A stretch of DNA of 64,000 bases from the NCBI GenBank assembly GCA_023957995.1, contig JAMLGK010000009.1, positions 1 to 64,000 of the forward strand, in the 5' to 3' direction. Source of the stretch: Microthrixaceae bacterium. GTDB lineage: Bacteria; Actinomycetota; Acidimicrobiia; Acidimicrobiales; Microtrichaceae. Below are positions 1 through 8,546 of the stretch, piece by piece. A program made the position numbers and the translations under genes. Within the stretch, counting starts at the first letter, position 1; each line of letters starts with the position of its first letter. The notes under the pieces are model-generated. The model was given only the letters and a program-made list of their open reading frames with translations. It did no database searches and was not told the DNA's origin.

Positions 1-128
1 CCGAGAGCGGGGTGCCGGTCCTCGACGCCGAGGGAGTGCTGGGAGAGCGCAAGCCGTCCGAGGAAGCAGCTGCCGCCACCGCGTGGTTGCGCTCGGTGGA
101 CTTCCTGCGGAGCCGACTCACCGGATGA
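1..128 (+). CDS. C-terminal end of an unidentified protein (partial)
   Basis: Frame 3 is open from the left edge to a TGA at 126-128 and gives 41 residues ending in WLRSVDFLRSRLTG. The visible tail is alanine- and glutamate-rich and probably helical. The start and most of the gene lie outside the window, so no function can be assigned. The next gene converges on it, with a gap of about 65 bases. Confidence 0.45.
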   Translation, partial: ESGVPVLDAEGVLGERKPSEEAAAATAWLRSVDFLRSRLTG

Positions 129-192
129 ACCGACGAACTCCGATGCGCGCGAACTCAGATGCTGCGAGTTCAGATGCGGGACCCGTTGCCGA

Positions 193-1035
193 TCAGGCCC
201 ACAACCTGTCGGTGTAGGTGTCGGTGCCCGGAACCGTGGGGCCGAACGGTGCGGCGAGGCGCACCGTGGCAAGTCCGGATTCGTCGATCCGACCGCAGAG
301 GTCGGTGATGACCGACCAGTCCTGTGCCGGATCCCAGGAGCCGTCCGGAGCACGGCCGCAGAACAGCATCTGAAGGCTGCGCTGGCGCGTACCGGGACCG
401 GTGCCGAGCTTCATCGGGGCATCCCCCTCGGTCCCCTTCGGGATGATCGGCCGCCAGTCGAGAACCAGATCGACCGGGGAGTCCGTGGAGAGCAGGTCGG
501 GGGCGATCTCGTCGTCGAACCACTCGGCGTAGGCCTCGTGGCGCACACCCTCGGCGCGGTCGAGGTGGATCGAGACCAACCCTGCATACGGGTGATCCAG
601 AGCCATGTGGGCCGGGACGGGCGAGTCCCCCCGGTGTTCGCCCACGAAGAAGTACAGGGAGGTGTGGGCGTGGATCCGTTCCTCGAAACCCCGACCGTTG
701 CCGTAGAGCTCGAAGACCTGCTTGTTGGCCCACGCGAAGTGCTCCGCCTCGTGTCCCGCATGGATGAAGTAGGTGGCCAGGTAACTACCGGCGTCCACCG
801 GGTGGGCCACCGCCGACTCCTCGGGCACGTCAGCGGGAACGCGCAGATCCTTGAGGTCCCGGGTGGCGACCCACCGGCGCGAGGCGAAGAGCCAGGGTCC
901 GACCATGCAACCCGAGTAGAGGTGGTCGCTCTCGTACCAGCGGTTGTAGTCCACCTCGTGGCCGCGCTCGGGGTCGACGAGGGTGAACAGCATCGCGCCC
1001 ACTCGAACGGCTTCATCGCTTCCATCAGGTTCCAT
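193..1035 (-). CDS. Conserved hypothetical protein, possible EthD/dimeric ferredoxin-like fold
   Basis: A 280-residue soluble protein with no signal peptide or membrane segment. I chose the ATG at 1035 because the frame upstream is low-complexity and overlaps the divergent S1 gene. The N-terminal stretch GHEVDYNRWYESDHL (about residues 25-39) resembles the 'NxWYxxxH' signature of small ferredoxin-like barrels. A second similar stretch, HEAYAEWFDDEIAPDL, lies near residues 170-185, so an internal duplication of that fold is plausible. I do not recognise a named family. It is transcribed divergently from the S1-domain gene with about 40 bases between starts. Confidence 0.6.
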   Translation of the reverse strand: MEPDGSDEAVRVGAMLFTLVDPERGHEVDYNRWYESDHLYSGCMVGPWLFASRRWVATRDLKDLRVPADVPEESAVAHPVDAGSYLATYFIHAGHEAEHFAWANKQVFELYGNGRGFEERIHAHTSLYFFVGEHRGDSPVPAHMALDHPYAGLVSIHLDRAEGVRHEAYAEWFDDEIAPDLLSTDSPVDLVLDWRPIIPKGTEGDAPMKLGTGPGTRQRSLQMLFCGRAPDGSWDPAQDWSVITDLCGRIDESGLATVRLAAPFGPTVPGTDTYTDRLWA

Positions 1036-1072
1036 CGTCCGGACACTAGATGGCCCACGGTCACTATCCGGG

Positions 1073-2170
1073 ATGAACGCCGCTCGACTGGCAGTACCCT
1101 CGGTGGCCGTGACCACGTCAGAAGGAGTGCCGGCCACCCCGCCCTCGCCGGCGGCGGACCCGCACATCGCCGATCCGCACGCCGAACACGAACCCGCGGT
1201 CACGCAGGTGACCCTCACGAGCATCGGTGAGCGCGAGGTGCTGGTGAGGATGGCCGATGGGCGCACCGGGGTGATCGATCGTGCCGACTTCGATGAGGCC
1301 CGCCTCGGATCGGTGTCGCCGGGTGACCCCCTCGCGGCGGCGGTGCTCCAGCGGGAGCACCCCGACGGTCGGGTGCCGATGTCGGCCAAGTGGGCCGCAC
1401 GTACCCTCGGCTGGGCCCGGGTGATGGCATCTCTCGAGAACCGGGAACCTCTCACCGGCGTGGTGGAGAGGTCGGTCAAGGGGGGCTTCGTGGTGGGCCT
1501 CGGGGTCCGCGCGTTCCTTCCGCACTCGCTGCTGGGACCCGTCGAGGGCGAGGCCTCGCAACTGGTGGGCACCGAGGTGCGGGTGATCGTCAAGGAGGCA
1601 GACCGCAACAACGATCGGGTGGTGGTCAGCCGCCGCGACGTGCTGCGTCGCGAGATGAGAGCCGCCGAGCGTTCGCAGCTGGCGGCGCTCGAGCCGGGAC
1701 AGCGCCACGACGGCGAGGTCGTCGAGGTGCTCGACGTGGGTGCCAAGGTGCGCATCGGTGATGTGGTGGGTCTGGTACACCGCAGCGAACTCTCCTGGGG
1801 TCGTGTGGGTCATCCCGGCGATGTCGTCTCGGTCGGCGACGCGGTGACCGTCGAGGTGCTCGAGGTGCTTCGCTCCAAGCGACGTGTGGCGCTCTCCATC
1901 AGGCGCACCTCGGCGCATCCGTTCGACGGGGTCTCGGTGGGCGAGACCTACGAGGCGGTGGTCCAACGGGTGCTCGAATACGGGGCGATCGCCCAACTCG
2001 ATGGCACCGAGGCGGCCGGACTGGTCCACGTGACCGAGCTCAGCGAGATGCCGGGGCAACGTCCCGACCAGCTCGTCTATCCGGGCGAGAGGATCAGGGT
2101 CAAGGTGCTCTCCGTGGACACCGACCGCAACCGGATGGCTCTGTCCGCGGTGCAGGCCACCTACCTCTGA
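1073..2170 (+). CDS. S1 RNA-binding domain protein (ribosomal protein S1-like)
   Basis: A 365-residue protein with at least three S1-type OB-fold repeats. One lies near residues 125-195 (PLTGVVERSVKGGFVV), one near 210-280 (GQRHDGEVVEVLDVGAKVRI) and one near 290-360 (GETYEAVVQRVLEYGAIAQL). Each repeat ends in the usual V-S-x-R or A-L-S motif. Such proteins bind single-stranded RNA and act on the ribosome or in mRNA turnover. It is shorter than the four-repeat actinobacterial RpsA, so a paralogue or S1-like regulator is more likely than the main S1. The start is uncertain: ATG 1073 gives an alanine/proline-rich leader, and GTG codons near 1106 would also work. Confidence 0.75.
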   Translation: MNAARLAVPSVAVTTSEGVPATPPSPAADPHIADPHAEHEPAVTQVTLTSIGEREVLVRMADGRTGVIDRADFDEARLGSVSPGDPLAAAVLQREHPDGRVPMSAKWAARTLGWARVMASLENREPLTGVVERSVKGGFVVGLGVRAFLPHSLLGPVEGEASQLVGTEVRVIVKEADRNNDRVVVSRRDVLRREMRAAERSQLAALEPGQRHDGEVVEVLDVGAKVRIGDVVGLVHRSELSWGRVGHPGDVVSVGDAVTVEVLEVLRSKRRVALSIRRTSAHPFDGVSVGETYEAVVQRVLEYGAIAQLDGTEAAGLVHVTELSEMPGQRPDQLVYPGERIRVKVLSVDTDRNRMALSAVQATYL

Positions 2171-2242
2171 GCACGATGGTTCCGGAACCGATGCGGGCGC
2201 TCGGGTTCCGGGGATGACAGGCTGGCTCCCAGGAGGAACCCG

Positions 2243-2971
2243 ATGACCGATCCGACGCAATCAACAGGCCAGCAGGGCGAGGAACAAGGGGGTGGCCAGC
2301 TCCCCACGGCATGGATCGTCGCGGGCGTCGTAGCGCTGGTGGTCGTCCTGGTCGGCGTGTGGTTCCTGGTGAGCAACGACGACGACGGCGAGGATCTGGA
2401 GGCCGTTTCGGGAAGCAGTACGACAACCACGTCTGCCCCTGGGTCCAGCTCCACGGATCCGTCCACGACCGAAGCCGCTGTCACCACGCTTCCCGACGAG
2501 TCCGGCGGTGGCATCACGGTTCCCGAGGGGGCGGCCACCACTCCGGTCAGCGTCCCGCGGCCGAACATGGAGCCCACCGGCCTGGTGGGTGTGCGCACCG
2601 CGCGTCACGAGGGCTTCGACCGTGTGGTGTTCGAGTTCGACGGGGCCCTGCCGGGCTACGACGTGCAGTACGCGCAACGTCCGATCACCGAGGACGGCTC
2701 CGGCAACGAGGTTGCCGTGGATGGAGCGTTCGTGGTCATGGTCCAGATGGACCCCGCCAGCACGGTGCGCTTCACCGACTCCGGCTACGAGGAGCTGTAC
2801 ACAGGCCCTGACCGGATACCCGGCGCGGGTGCGACGGTCACCGAGGTGGTCGAGGTGGGTGACTTCGAGGCCCGGAGCAGCTGGGCGGTGGGCCTGGCCG
2901 ACGAGGTGGACTTCGCGGTGAGCACCCTCGAGAACCCGTCGCGCCTGGTCGTGGACTTCGTCAACCACTGA
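2243..2971 (+). CDS. Membrane-anchored AMIN-like domain protein
   Basis: 242 residues. A strong ribosome-binding site (GGAGGAA near 2232) precedes ATG 2243. One transmembrane helix spans about residues 22-44, followed by an acidic patch (NDDDGED) and a Ser/Thr linker of about 50 residues. The C-terminal domain (about 112-242) starts LVGVRTARHEGFDRVVFEF and ends in STLENPSRLVVDF, which is the pattern of AMIN-like domains. These are thought to place proteins in the periplasm or cell wall by binding glycans. The topology is inside-out: short cytoplasmic N-terminus, outer C-terminal domain. The substrate is unknown. Confidence 0.7.
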   Translation: MTDPTQSTGQQGEEQGGGQLPTAWIVAGVVALVVVLVGVWFLVSNDDDGEDLEAVSGSSTTTTSAPGSSSTDPSTTEAAVTTLPDESGGGITVPEGAATTPVSVPRPNMEPTGLVGVRTARHEGFDRVVFEFDGALPGYDVQYAQRPITEDGSGNEVAVDGAFVVMVQMDPASTVRFTDSGYEELYTGPDRIPGAGATVTEVVEVGDFEARSSWAVGLADEVDFAVSTLENPSRLVVDFVNH

Positions 2972-2973
2972 CC

Positions 2974-3021
2974 GGCCTTCCGAGAGCCCGACCTTCTGAG
3001 AGCCTGACCTTCGAGGAGCCC
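2974..3021. repeat. Three imperfect 16-bp tandem repeats at a convergent gene junction
   Basis: Copies at 2974-2989, 2990-3005 and 3006-3021 share the pattern GACCTTCTGAGAGCCT. The array begins two bases after the stop of the AMIN-like gene and ends just before the stop of the convergent helicase gene, filling the junction. No clear terminator hairpin was seen. Confidence 0.6.
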
Positions 3022-3024
3022 GCT

Positions 3025-4749
3025 TCAGGAGCGGTTCAACCACTTGCGTCCGGCGGTGTGCCTCGCCTCGAGTTGGGCCAACGTGGCGTTCCCGATGCGT
3101 TCGATCCCCGCCAGGCGGTTCAGTTCACGGTTCACCTGCGCGTGTCCCCACCCGGTGGCCCGGACGAGCTCCATGGCGAGATCGGCGTTGGCTGCCCGCA
3201 TCCGTGCCTTCTGCTCGCGCAGCGACACGCGGGGCTGGTCGCCATCGGAGTCGTTGTTGCCCCGGTGGGTCGCCCCGCCACTCCTGCCCGACGGCAGGGG
3301 CGGTGGCAGCAGCAGCAGGTCCACGCCGTTCGGCTCGCGGTCGGGGCGGTTGGCCATCTCGCCCAGGTCGTCGGGGTCGTCGCCCCACACCCCGAGGTTG
3401 TCCGGGTCGTCTCCGGTCGATCCCATGGCCACCGAGCCGATGACCGAGAACATCGAGAGCTGTTCGGAGTCGTCGTCGATGGCGGGCTCGTCGTCCATCT
3501 GCTGACGCACCTCTTCGCGCTCAGCGCGACGTTTGAGGCTGTGGCGCCGGGACTGGGCGATCGAGTCCGCATGACGCACCAGGCGCTCGTCGTCGGGCAG
3601 GAAGACGTATGCGGGCTGGCGACCCAGACCGCGGGTCCAACGCACCACGCGCCCCACGGCCTGGCGGAAGAACAGCTCGGTGGTGGTCGTGGTGGCGAAC
3701 ACGGCGATTCGCAGGCGCGGGATGTCGACCCCCTCGGAGACCATGCGCACCGCCACGATCCAACGGCCGGCCCCCCGGGCGAACTCAGCGATGCGTCCAG
3801 AGGCCTCGGGGTCATCGGATGTGGCGACCGTGACCGACCCGGGGTGCAGGCGCTCGAGGTGGCCCCCGATGGCGCGGGCGTGTTCCACGTCGCCGGCGAT
3901 CACCAGGCCCGCCGCGTCGGGGTGGTCGCGTCTCAGGTCGCTCAGTCGACCGTCGGCGTCCGACAGCACCGTGGGCAGCCACTGCCCCTCCAGCGACAGA
4001 GCGGTTCGCAGTCGTTGGTTGGCCCGCTCGTGGTTGAGTTCGTCCGCGAAGGTGGCGGCGAAGGTCTCCCCGTCGGGGGCGATCCATTCCATGAACCCGC
4101 CGGTGCGCGGGAAGTAGACGGGGCGGACCACCCCGCGGTCCGACAGAGCGTCCCCGTAGCCGTACTCGAAATCCGGGCGGGCCTCGTCCAGGTGGTAGTC
4201 GACGAAGGGGATCTCGGCGTCGTCGGAACGGAACGGGGTGCCCGAGAGCGAGAGCCTGAACGCGGCACCGTCGAAGGCCTCGAGCACCGCGGACCCCCAA
4301 CTGCGGTCGTCACCCGCGTGGTGGATCTCGTCGAGCACCACGAAGGCCGCTTCGGCGAGCGGTGCCAGCAGTCGCGACGACTGGGCGACCTGCGCGTAGG
4401 TGGTGACGATCCCGTGCATGTCGGAGGGGAGCGATCCCTCCGCTGGGCTCCACAGGTGGTCCAGGTGGAGTCCCACCTGTGAGGCCGCCGTCGCCCACTG
4501 GGTCTTCAGGTGTTGGGTTGGTGCCACCACCACGACCCGGGTACCCGGGTGGTCGAGCAGATGCTGGACCACCGCTGCGAGGGCGAATGTGGTCTTGCCC
4601 GCCCCGGGGGTGGCGACCGCGAGGAAGTCCCTGCCCGATGTTGCCGCCAGCTTGCCGAGGGCCTGGGACTGCCACGGGCGCAGTCTCAGTCGTGTGGGCC
4701 GACCGACCACGGTGGTGGCTCCTGGGATCTCTTCAGCGGGCTTGGACAC
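3025..4749 (-). CDS. Superfamily 2 DEAD/DEAH-type helicase
   Basis: 574 residues from a GTG start at 4749. The helicase core is complete: Walker A TPGAGKTT (about residues 48-55), DEIHH Walker B (about 140-144), the SGTPFR motif III (about 170-175), and the motif V/VI region EGVDIPRLR and FRQAVGRVVR (about 340-370). This layout matches XPB/UvrB-like ATP-dependent helicases that remodel DNA or RNA. After the core comes a charged helix, an acidic low-complexity stretch with DDPDNLGVWGDDPDDLG, and a C-terminal helical region that may bind nucleic acid. No nuclease motif was found. The partner or pathway is unknown. Confidence 0.8.
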   Translation of the reverse strand: MSKPAEEIPGATTVVGRPTRLRLRPWQSQALGKLAATSGRDFLAVATPGAGKTTFALAAVVQHLLDHPGTRVVVVAPTQHLKTQWATAASQVGLHLDHLWSPAEGSLPSDMHGIVTTYAQVAQSSRLLAPLAEAAFVVLDEIHHAGDDRSWGSAVLEAFDGAAFRLSLSGTPFRSDDAEIPFVDYHLDEARPDFEYGYGDALSDRGVVRPVYFPRTGGFMEWIAPDGETFAATFADELNHERANQRLRTALSLEGQWLPTVLSDADGRLSDLRRDHPDAAGLVIAGDVEHARAIGGHLERLHPGSVTVATSDDPEASGRIAEFARGAGRWIVAVRMVSEGVDIPRLRIAVFATTTTTELFFRQAVGRVVRWTRGLGRQPAYVFLPDDERLVRHADSIAQSRRHSLKRRAEREEVRQQMDDEPAIDDDSEQLSMFSVIGSVAMGSTGDDPDNLGVWGDDPDDLGEMANRPDREPNGVDLLLLPPPLPSGRSGGATHRGNNDSDGDQPRVSLREQKARMRAANADLAMELVRATGWGHAQVNRELNRLAGIERIGNATLAQLEARHTAGRKWLNRS

Positions 4750-4827
4750 AGCCAGAGGAGTCTACGGATCCCGCGGGTGCCCGACCGACACCGCAACGCG
4801 CGGCCGGCGACACTCGGAGCGGGCTGT

Positions 4828-7347
4828 TCAGCCGCGCTCCCAAGGACGTTCGGGCCAGTCGTGTTTGCGGTAGCGGCCACGCATCTCGGCGCGCACCTGG
4901 GAGTAGGTACCCCTCCAGAATCCGGGGAGGTCGGTGGTCCTCTGCAACGGTCGGCCGGCCGGTGAGAGCAGCTCGACCAGCACCGGGGTGTGGTGCGGGC
5001 CGATCGTGGGATGTTCGTCGACGCCCAGGAGGTGTTGCAGGCGCGCACTCAGAACGACCGTGGACGGGTCGCCGTCGACCGTTCCGTAGCTGAGCCTGAA
5101 CTCCCGGCCGGTGGGTCCCACCCAGGAGCGGGGAGCGAAGTCGTCCAACGCCCGCCGCTGCTGGTGGTCCATCTGCGCGGTCAGGACCGCTCGGAGCTGG
5201 TCGGCTGTGGGGGCGAACTTCCGGAACTCGGCTCGCGCTCCCAGCAGGGCCGGCACCCAGTGCGCAGCGGTGGCCCGCAGGTGATCCTCGCCGAGATCCG
5301 GCAACTGTTCGGTTCCCGCCCGGGTACCGGCTGAGCGCACGAACGCCACCCGTGCCCTCGTGGTGGCCAGCTCCCCCCAACTGGGGAAGACCGCAGGTCC
5401 GTCGGCGGCAACCCGTTCCACCACTAGCGGCAGGAGGTCCTCGGAGTCCACGGCCCTGCGGGTGTCGGTGTCGAGCTCGATCGCTCCCAACATGCGGGTC
5501 CGGAGCGTCCTCACACGCCCGGTCGTGGGTTCCCAGTCGCACACCGTGCGCAGCGAGAGATCGTCCGGGTCCGTCGAATCGACGAGTGCGCCCACCAGCT
5601 CAGGGGGTATCGCACAACCGAGATGGAGTCTCCCGGGTCCCGTACCGCCGCTGCGCGCATCGAGGTCGATCGCGGCGATCCACTCCGAATCGGCCAGAGC
5701 GGTCTCACCGCGCTTCACCTCGATCTCGCCGCCGCTGCGCAACAGGAAGACCCCCGGTCGTCCCTCGCGGCGCCTCGCCAGGCGGTCCGGGTAGCCGGCA
5801 AGCACGAGATCGGCCACCGCCACCGCAGGGTCGTCGTGGGTTCCCCGTGCAGCGAGGCCCTGCGCCCGCTCGTCTCCCGACCCGGTCGGTAGGCCGCGGA
5901 TCACCTCCGCCCACTGGCGTTGTGAGCGCACGAAACCACCGCTGCGCCGGCTCTTGCGCAGTACGGCATCCAGGAGGTCACTCCCGGTGGTGTCCGGGTT
6001 CTCGAGAACTGCGAGCACATCTGCGCCGAACTCGGTGGATCCGTTGGTGCGCGCCAGCGCGGCCATGGACGCAACACGGGGGTGGAACCCGATGCGGGAC
6101 AGCGTGCGACCGTGTGCGGTGAGTCGCCCGTCGGATCCCAGCGCGCCCAGTTCCGCCAGCAGCTCCAGGGCCCGGCCGAGCGATGGATCCGGAGGTGGGT
6201 CCAACCAACGGAGCTCATCGGGCGAATCCGCGCCCCAGGCCTTCACCGACAGCGCCAGTGCGGCCAGATCCGCGCTGAGGATCTCCGGGGGATCGTGCGC
6301 CCGGCGGGTCTCCTCGTCGCGCGCCGCCCACATCCTGAAGCAGGTGCCCGGTGCCTCGCGTGCAGCGCGCCCGCGGCGCTGTTGTGCGGTCGACAGCGAG
6401 ACCACTCCGGTGTCGAGCGACGGGAGGCCGGTCGCCGGGTCGACACGGACGGTGCGGCGCAGCCCCGCGTCCACCACGGTGCGCACACCGGGAACGGTGA
6501 GCGAGGTCTCTGCGATCGAGGTGGCGAGGATCACGCGCCGTGCTCCAGCTCCGTGGCCCGAGAGGATCTCGTCCTGTTCGGCGGGCGGGATCGAGCCGTG
6601 GAGTGCCAACAGCCGGACCCCTTCGCCGATCCGCTTCGCCAGAACCCGGCGTGCGGCGCCGATCTCGCTCCTTCCGGGCAGGAACACGAGAACGTCCCCA
6701 CTGGTCGATCCCAGTGCCTCGGTGACGATGTCCGCCACGCGTTCGCCCAGCGGCTCGTGCAGGTTGCCGGGTCGCCAGAGTGTCTCCACGGGGTGCAGTG
6801 GCGACTCCACCGAGATCACCGGAGCCGCGACTCCGCCGGGGTGCGACACGAGCGAGGCCAACGGATCCACGTCGAGCGTCGCCGACATGATCAACAGGCG
6901 CAGGTCGGTCCGCAGGGCATCCCGGGTGTCCAGCAGCAGCGCCAGCAACAGGTCCTGGTCGACCGATCGTTCATGGAACTCATCGAGGATGACCGTGGAG
7001 ATCCCTGACAGTTCGGGATCCCCCTGGAGTCGGCGCAACAACAGCCCCGGGGTCACGGCCTCCACCTGGGTGCGGGCGCTGACCCGGCGGTCCCCCCGCA
7101 CGGAGTAACCGAAGCGTTGTCCCGCTCGTTCCCCGTTGTTGGCCGCCATTCGTGCTGCGGCCGCGCGCGCTGCGATCCGTCGGGGTACGACCAGGATCAC
7201 CCTGCCGGTGGACCCGTTGGTGCGGTGCTGGGCCTCGGCCAGCGCGGGTGGCACCAGCGTGGTCTTGCCGGTACCGGGGGGTGCGGTGAGGATCACCGAG
7301 CCCTGCCGATCCAACCGTTCGGTGAGCTCGTCCACGATCGACAGCAC
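4828..7347 (-). CDS. hrpB: ATP-dependent RNA helicase HrpB
   Basis: 839 residues from GTG 7347, which aligns with the usual HrpB N-terminus just before the Walker A loop. Motifs seen: APPGTGKTT, LDEFHER (a DExH-type box with Phe), MSATLD, TSIAETSLTVPGV and QRRGRAARE. The C-terminal half is the HrpB-specific region ending in SQVRAEMRGRYRKHDWPE, close to the PKxxxYRxxKxRYPKHxWP ending usual for the family. The length fits the family's ~820 residues. HrpB is a DEAH-family helicase of poorly defined role, often linked to RNA processing. The open frame continues to 7539, but that part overlaps the divergent gene's start region and looks non-coding. Confidence 0.87.
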   Translation of the reverse strand: MLSIVDELTERLDRQGSVILTAPPGTGKTTLVPPALAEAQHRTNGSTGRVILVVPRRIAARAAAARMAANNGERAGQRFGYSVRGDRRVSARTQVEAVTPGLLLRRLQGDPELSGISTVILDEFHERSVDQDLLLALLLDTRDALRTDLRLLIMSATLDVDPLASLVSHPGGVAAPVISVESPLHPVETLWRPGNLHEPLGERVADIVTEALGSTSGDVLVFLPGRSEIGAARRVLAKRIGEGVRLLALHGSIPPAEQDEILSGHGAGARRVILATSIAETSLTVPGVRTVVDAGLRRTVRVDPATGLPSLDTGVVSLSTAQQRRGRAAREAPGTCFRMWAARDEETRRAHDPPEILSADLAALALSVKAWGADSPDELRWLDPPPDPSLGRALELLAELGALGSDGRLTAHGRTLSRIGFHPRVASMAALARTNGSTEFGADVLAVLENPDTTGSDLLDAVLRKSRRSGGFVRSQRQWAEVIRGLPTGSGDERAQGLAARGTHDDPAVAVADLVLAGYPDRLARRREGRPGVFLLRSGGEIEVKRGETALADSEWIAAIDLDARSGGTGPGRLHLGCAIPPELVGALVDSTDPDDLSLRTVCDWEPTTGRVRTLRTRMLGAIELDTDTRRAVDSEDLLPLVVERVAADGPAVFPSWGELATTRARVAFVRSAGTRAGTEQLPDLGEDHLRATAAHWVPALLGARAEFRKFAPTADQLRAVLTAQMDHQQRRALDDFAPRSWVGPTGREFRLSYGTVDGDPSTVVLSARLQHLLGVDEHPTIGPHHTPVLVELLSPAGRPLQRTTDLPGFWRGTYSQVRAEMRGRYRKHDWPERPWERG

Positions 7348-7497
7348 CGGCAGGGCGGCCGCACCCGCCGGCGGTGGCGTGGTTGTTCGCTTGCTCCGTG
7401 AGATGGTGGTGCCCCTGTTGGTGCTGGAGTCGGTTGGTCGCTGGGTTCTGGTGGTGCCGGTGTCTCGCCCGGGCCGACCGTTGGTTAGCCTCCGGCG

Positions 7498-8541
7498 ATG
7501 GCCAAGCTTGGCAGGAAGCGGGCTGGGAAGACCCCACACGATTCACCGGAGGGGGATTCCACCCCCACCTATCTCCGCCCTCGGTTCGTTGCGGGGGTGG
7601 TCCTTCTGGCCATCCTGGCCGGCTACGTGATGTTCCGGTTGGGTTCCACCGGCTCGGTCGACCTGAGTGCCGAGACCGGATCGGCCAGTCCGGTGGTGGA
7701 CGTCCAGGACGAGGCCACACCGCCTTCCACCGATCCCGACGACTGTCCCCAACCCGACGAGCGGGTCGAACTCGACGCGGCCGAGCTCCTCCGGGTGTTC
7801 GAGGCTGCGGTGGCCGACCCCGCAGTGGGCGACATACCCGCGACCGCTGAGGTCCAGGCCCAGCTCGATGCCAACGCCCCTTCGCCCCCGCTGTCGCGCA
7901 TGACCCGCATCCGCGGCTTCGCAGGCGGCGCCGGTTCCTGGTCCACGTGCGTGCTGTCCTACTGGATGGGTTCGGACGGACCCATGCGTTCGCTGGACGT
8001 GGTGACCGTCGAGGTGGTGTCGGGCACCGACCGCAGCGACACCCCCAGCTCCACCTCCCGGAGTCGTCGTGGTTCGGACACCCCCTCCGACCGGTGGGAG
8101 GTGACGCGTTGGCTTCGCGGCGAGCCCGTCCGGGCGCCGCGCGGCCGTGCGGTGCCGGTGGCGTTCTTCAACGGCTCGGGCTGCAGCAATCCCGATCGTG
8201 AGGTGTCGGTGCCCGTGCCCGACGGAGCGCCCGGCGACCGGGTCGTCTCGGCGCTGGAGGAGTTGATCTCGGGGCCGGTGGGTCGCTCACCGACGGCTTC
8301 CACGCTGGTGCCGTCGGACCTCCAGGTGCTCGAGGCATCGGTCGAGGGTCCCCGCGCCACCGTGGTGCTCACCCGTACCTCCGACAGCGGACTGTCACGC
8401 TGCGAGGGCACCGGCGCCCTGGCACAGGTCGTCGAGACCACCGAGGCTGTGCTCGCCGAGACCGTGGATCCCGATGGCGGGGCCGATCTCGATGTGGAGG
8501 TCATCATCGACGGTGAACCGGTGGACACGCTGCGTCGCTGA
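7498..8541 (+). CDS. Single-pass membrane protein with C-terminal GerMN domain
   Basis: 347 residues. A basic N-terminus (KLGRKRAGK) is followed by one transmembrane helix at about 31-48, then a linker and an unassigned domain with two cysteines. The C-terminal part (about 215-345) has the GerMN pattern: VPVAFFNGSGC, then SALEELISGPV, then LEASVEGPRATVVLT, and finally ALAQVVETTEAVL. GerMN domains occur in exported proteins tied to spore germination or cell-envelope assembly. In non-sporulating actinobacteria (the LpqB type) they are envelope proteins. It is transcribed away from hrpB, with about 150 bases between starts. Confidence 0.7.
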   Translation: MAKLGRKRAGKTPHDSPEGDSTPTYLRPRFVAGVVLLAILAGYVMFRLGSTGSVDLSAETGSASPVVDVQDEATPPSTDPDDCPQPDERVELDAAELLRVFEAAVADPAVGDIPATAEVQAQLDANAPSPPLSRMTRIRGFAGGAGSWSTCVLSYWMGSDGPMRSLDVVTVEVVSGTDRSDTPSSTSRSRRGSDTPSDRWEVTRWLRGEPVRAPRGRAVPVAFFNGSGCSNPDREVSVPVPDGAPGDRVVSALEELISGPVGRSPTASTLVPSDLQVLEASVEGPRATVVLTRTSDSGLSRCEGTGALAQVVETTEAVLAETVDPDGGADLDVEVIIDGEPVDTLRR

Positions 8542-8546
8542 CCGAA

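Noticed and set aside
1118..2260. A minus-strand open frame opposite the S1-domain gene
   Set aside because: No domain and histidine/arginine-rich; the S1 repeats on the plus strand are clear.
3058..4482. A 474-residue open frame on the plus strand opposite the SF2 helicase
   Set aside because: The helicase on the minus strand has complete motifs; this is a codon-bias shadow with no recognisable domain.
7348..7539. N-terminal extension of HrpB to 7539
   Set aside because: It overlaps the divergent gene and is low-complexity Thr/Arg/Pro sequence; the family N-terminus fits GTG 7347.
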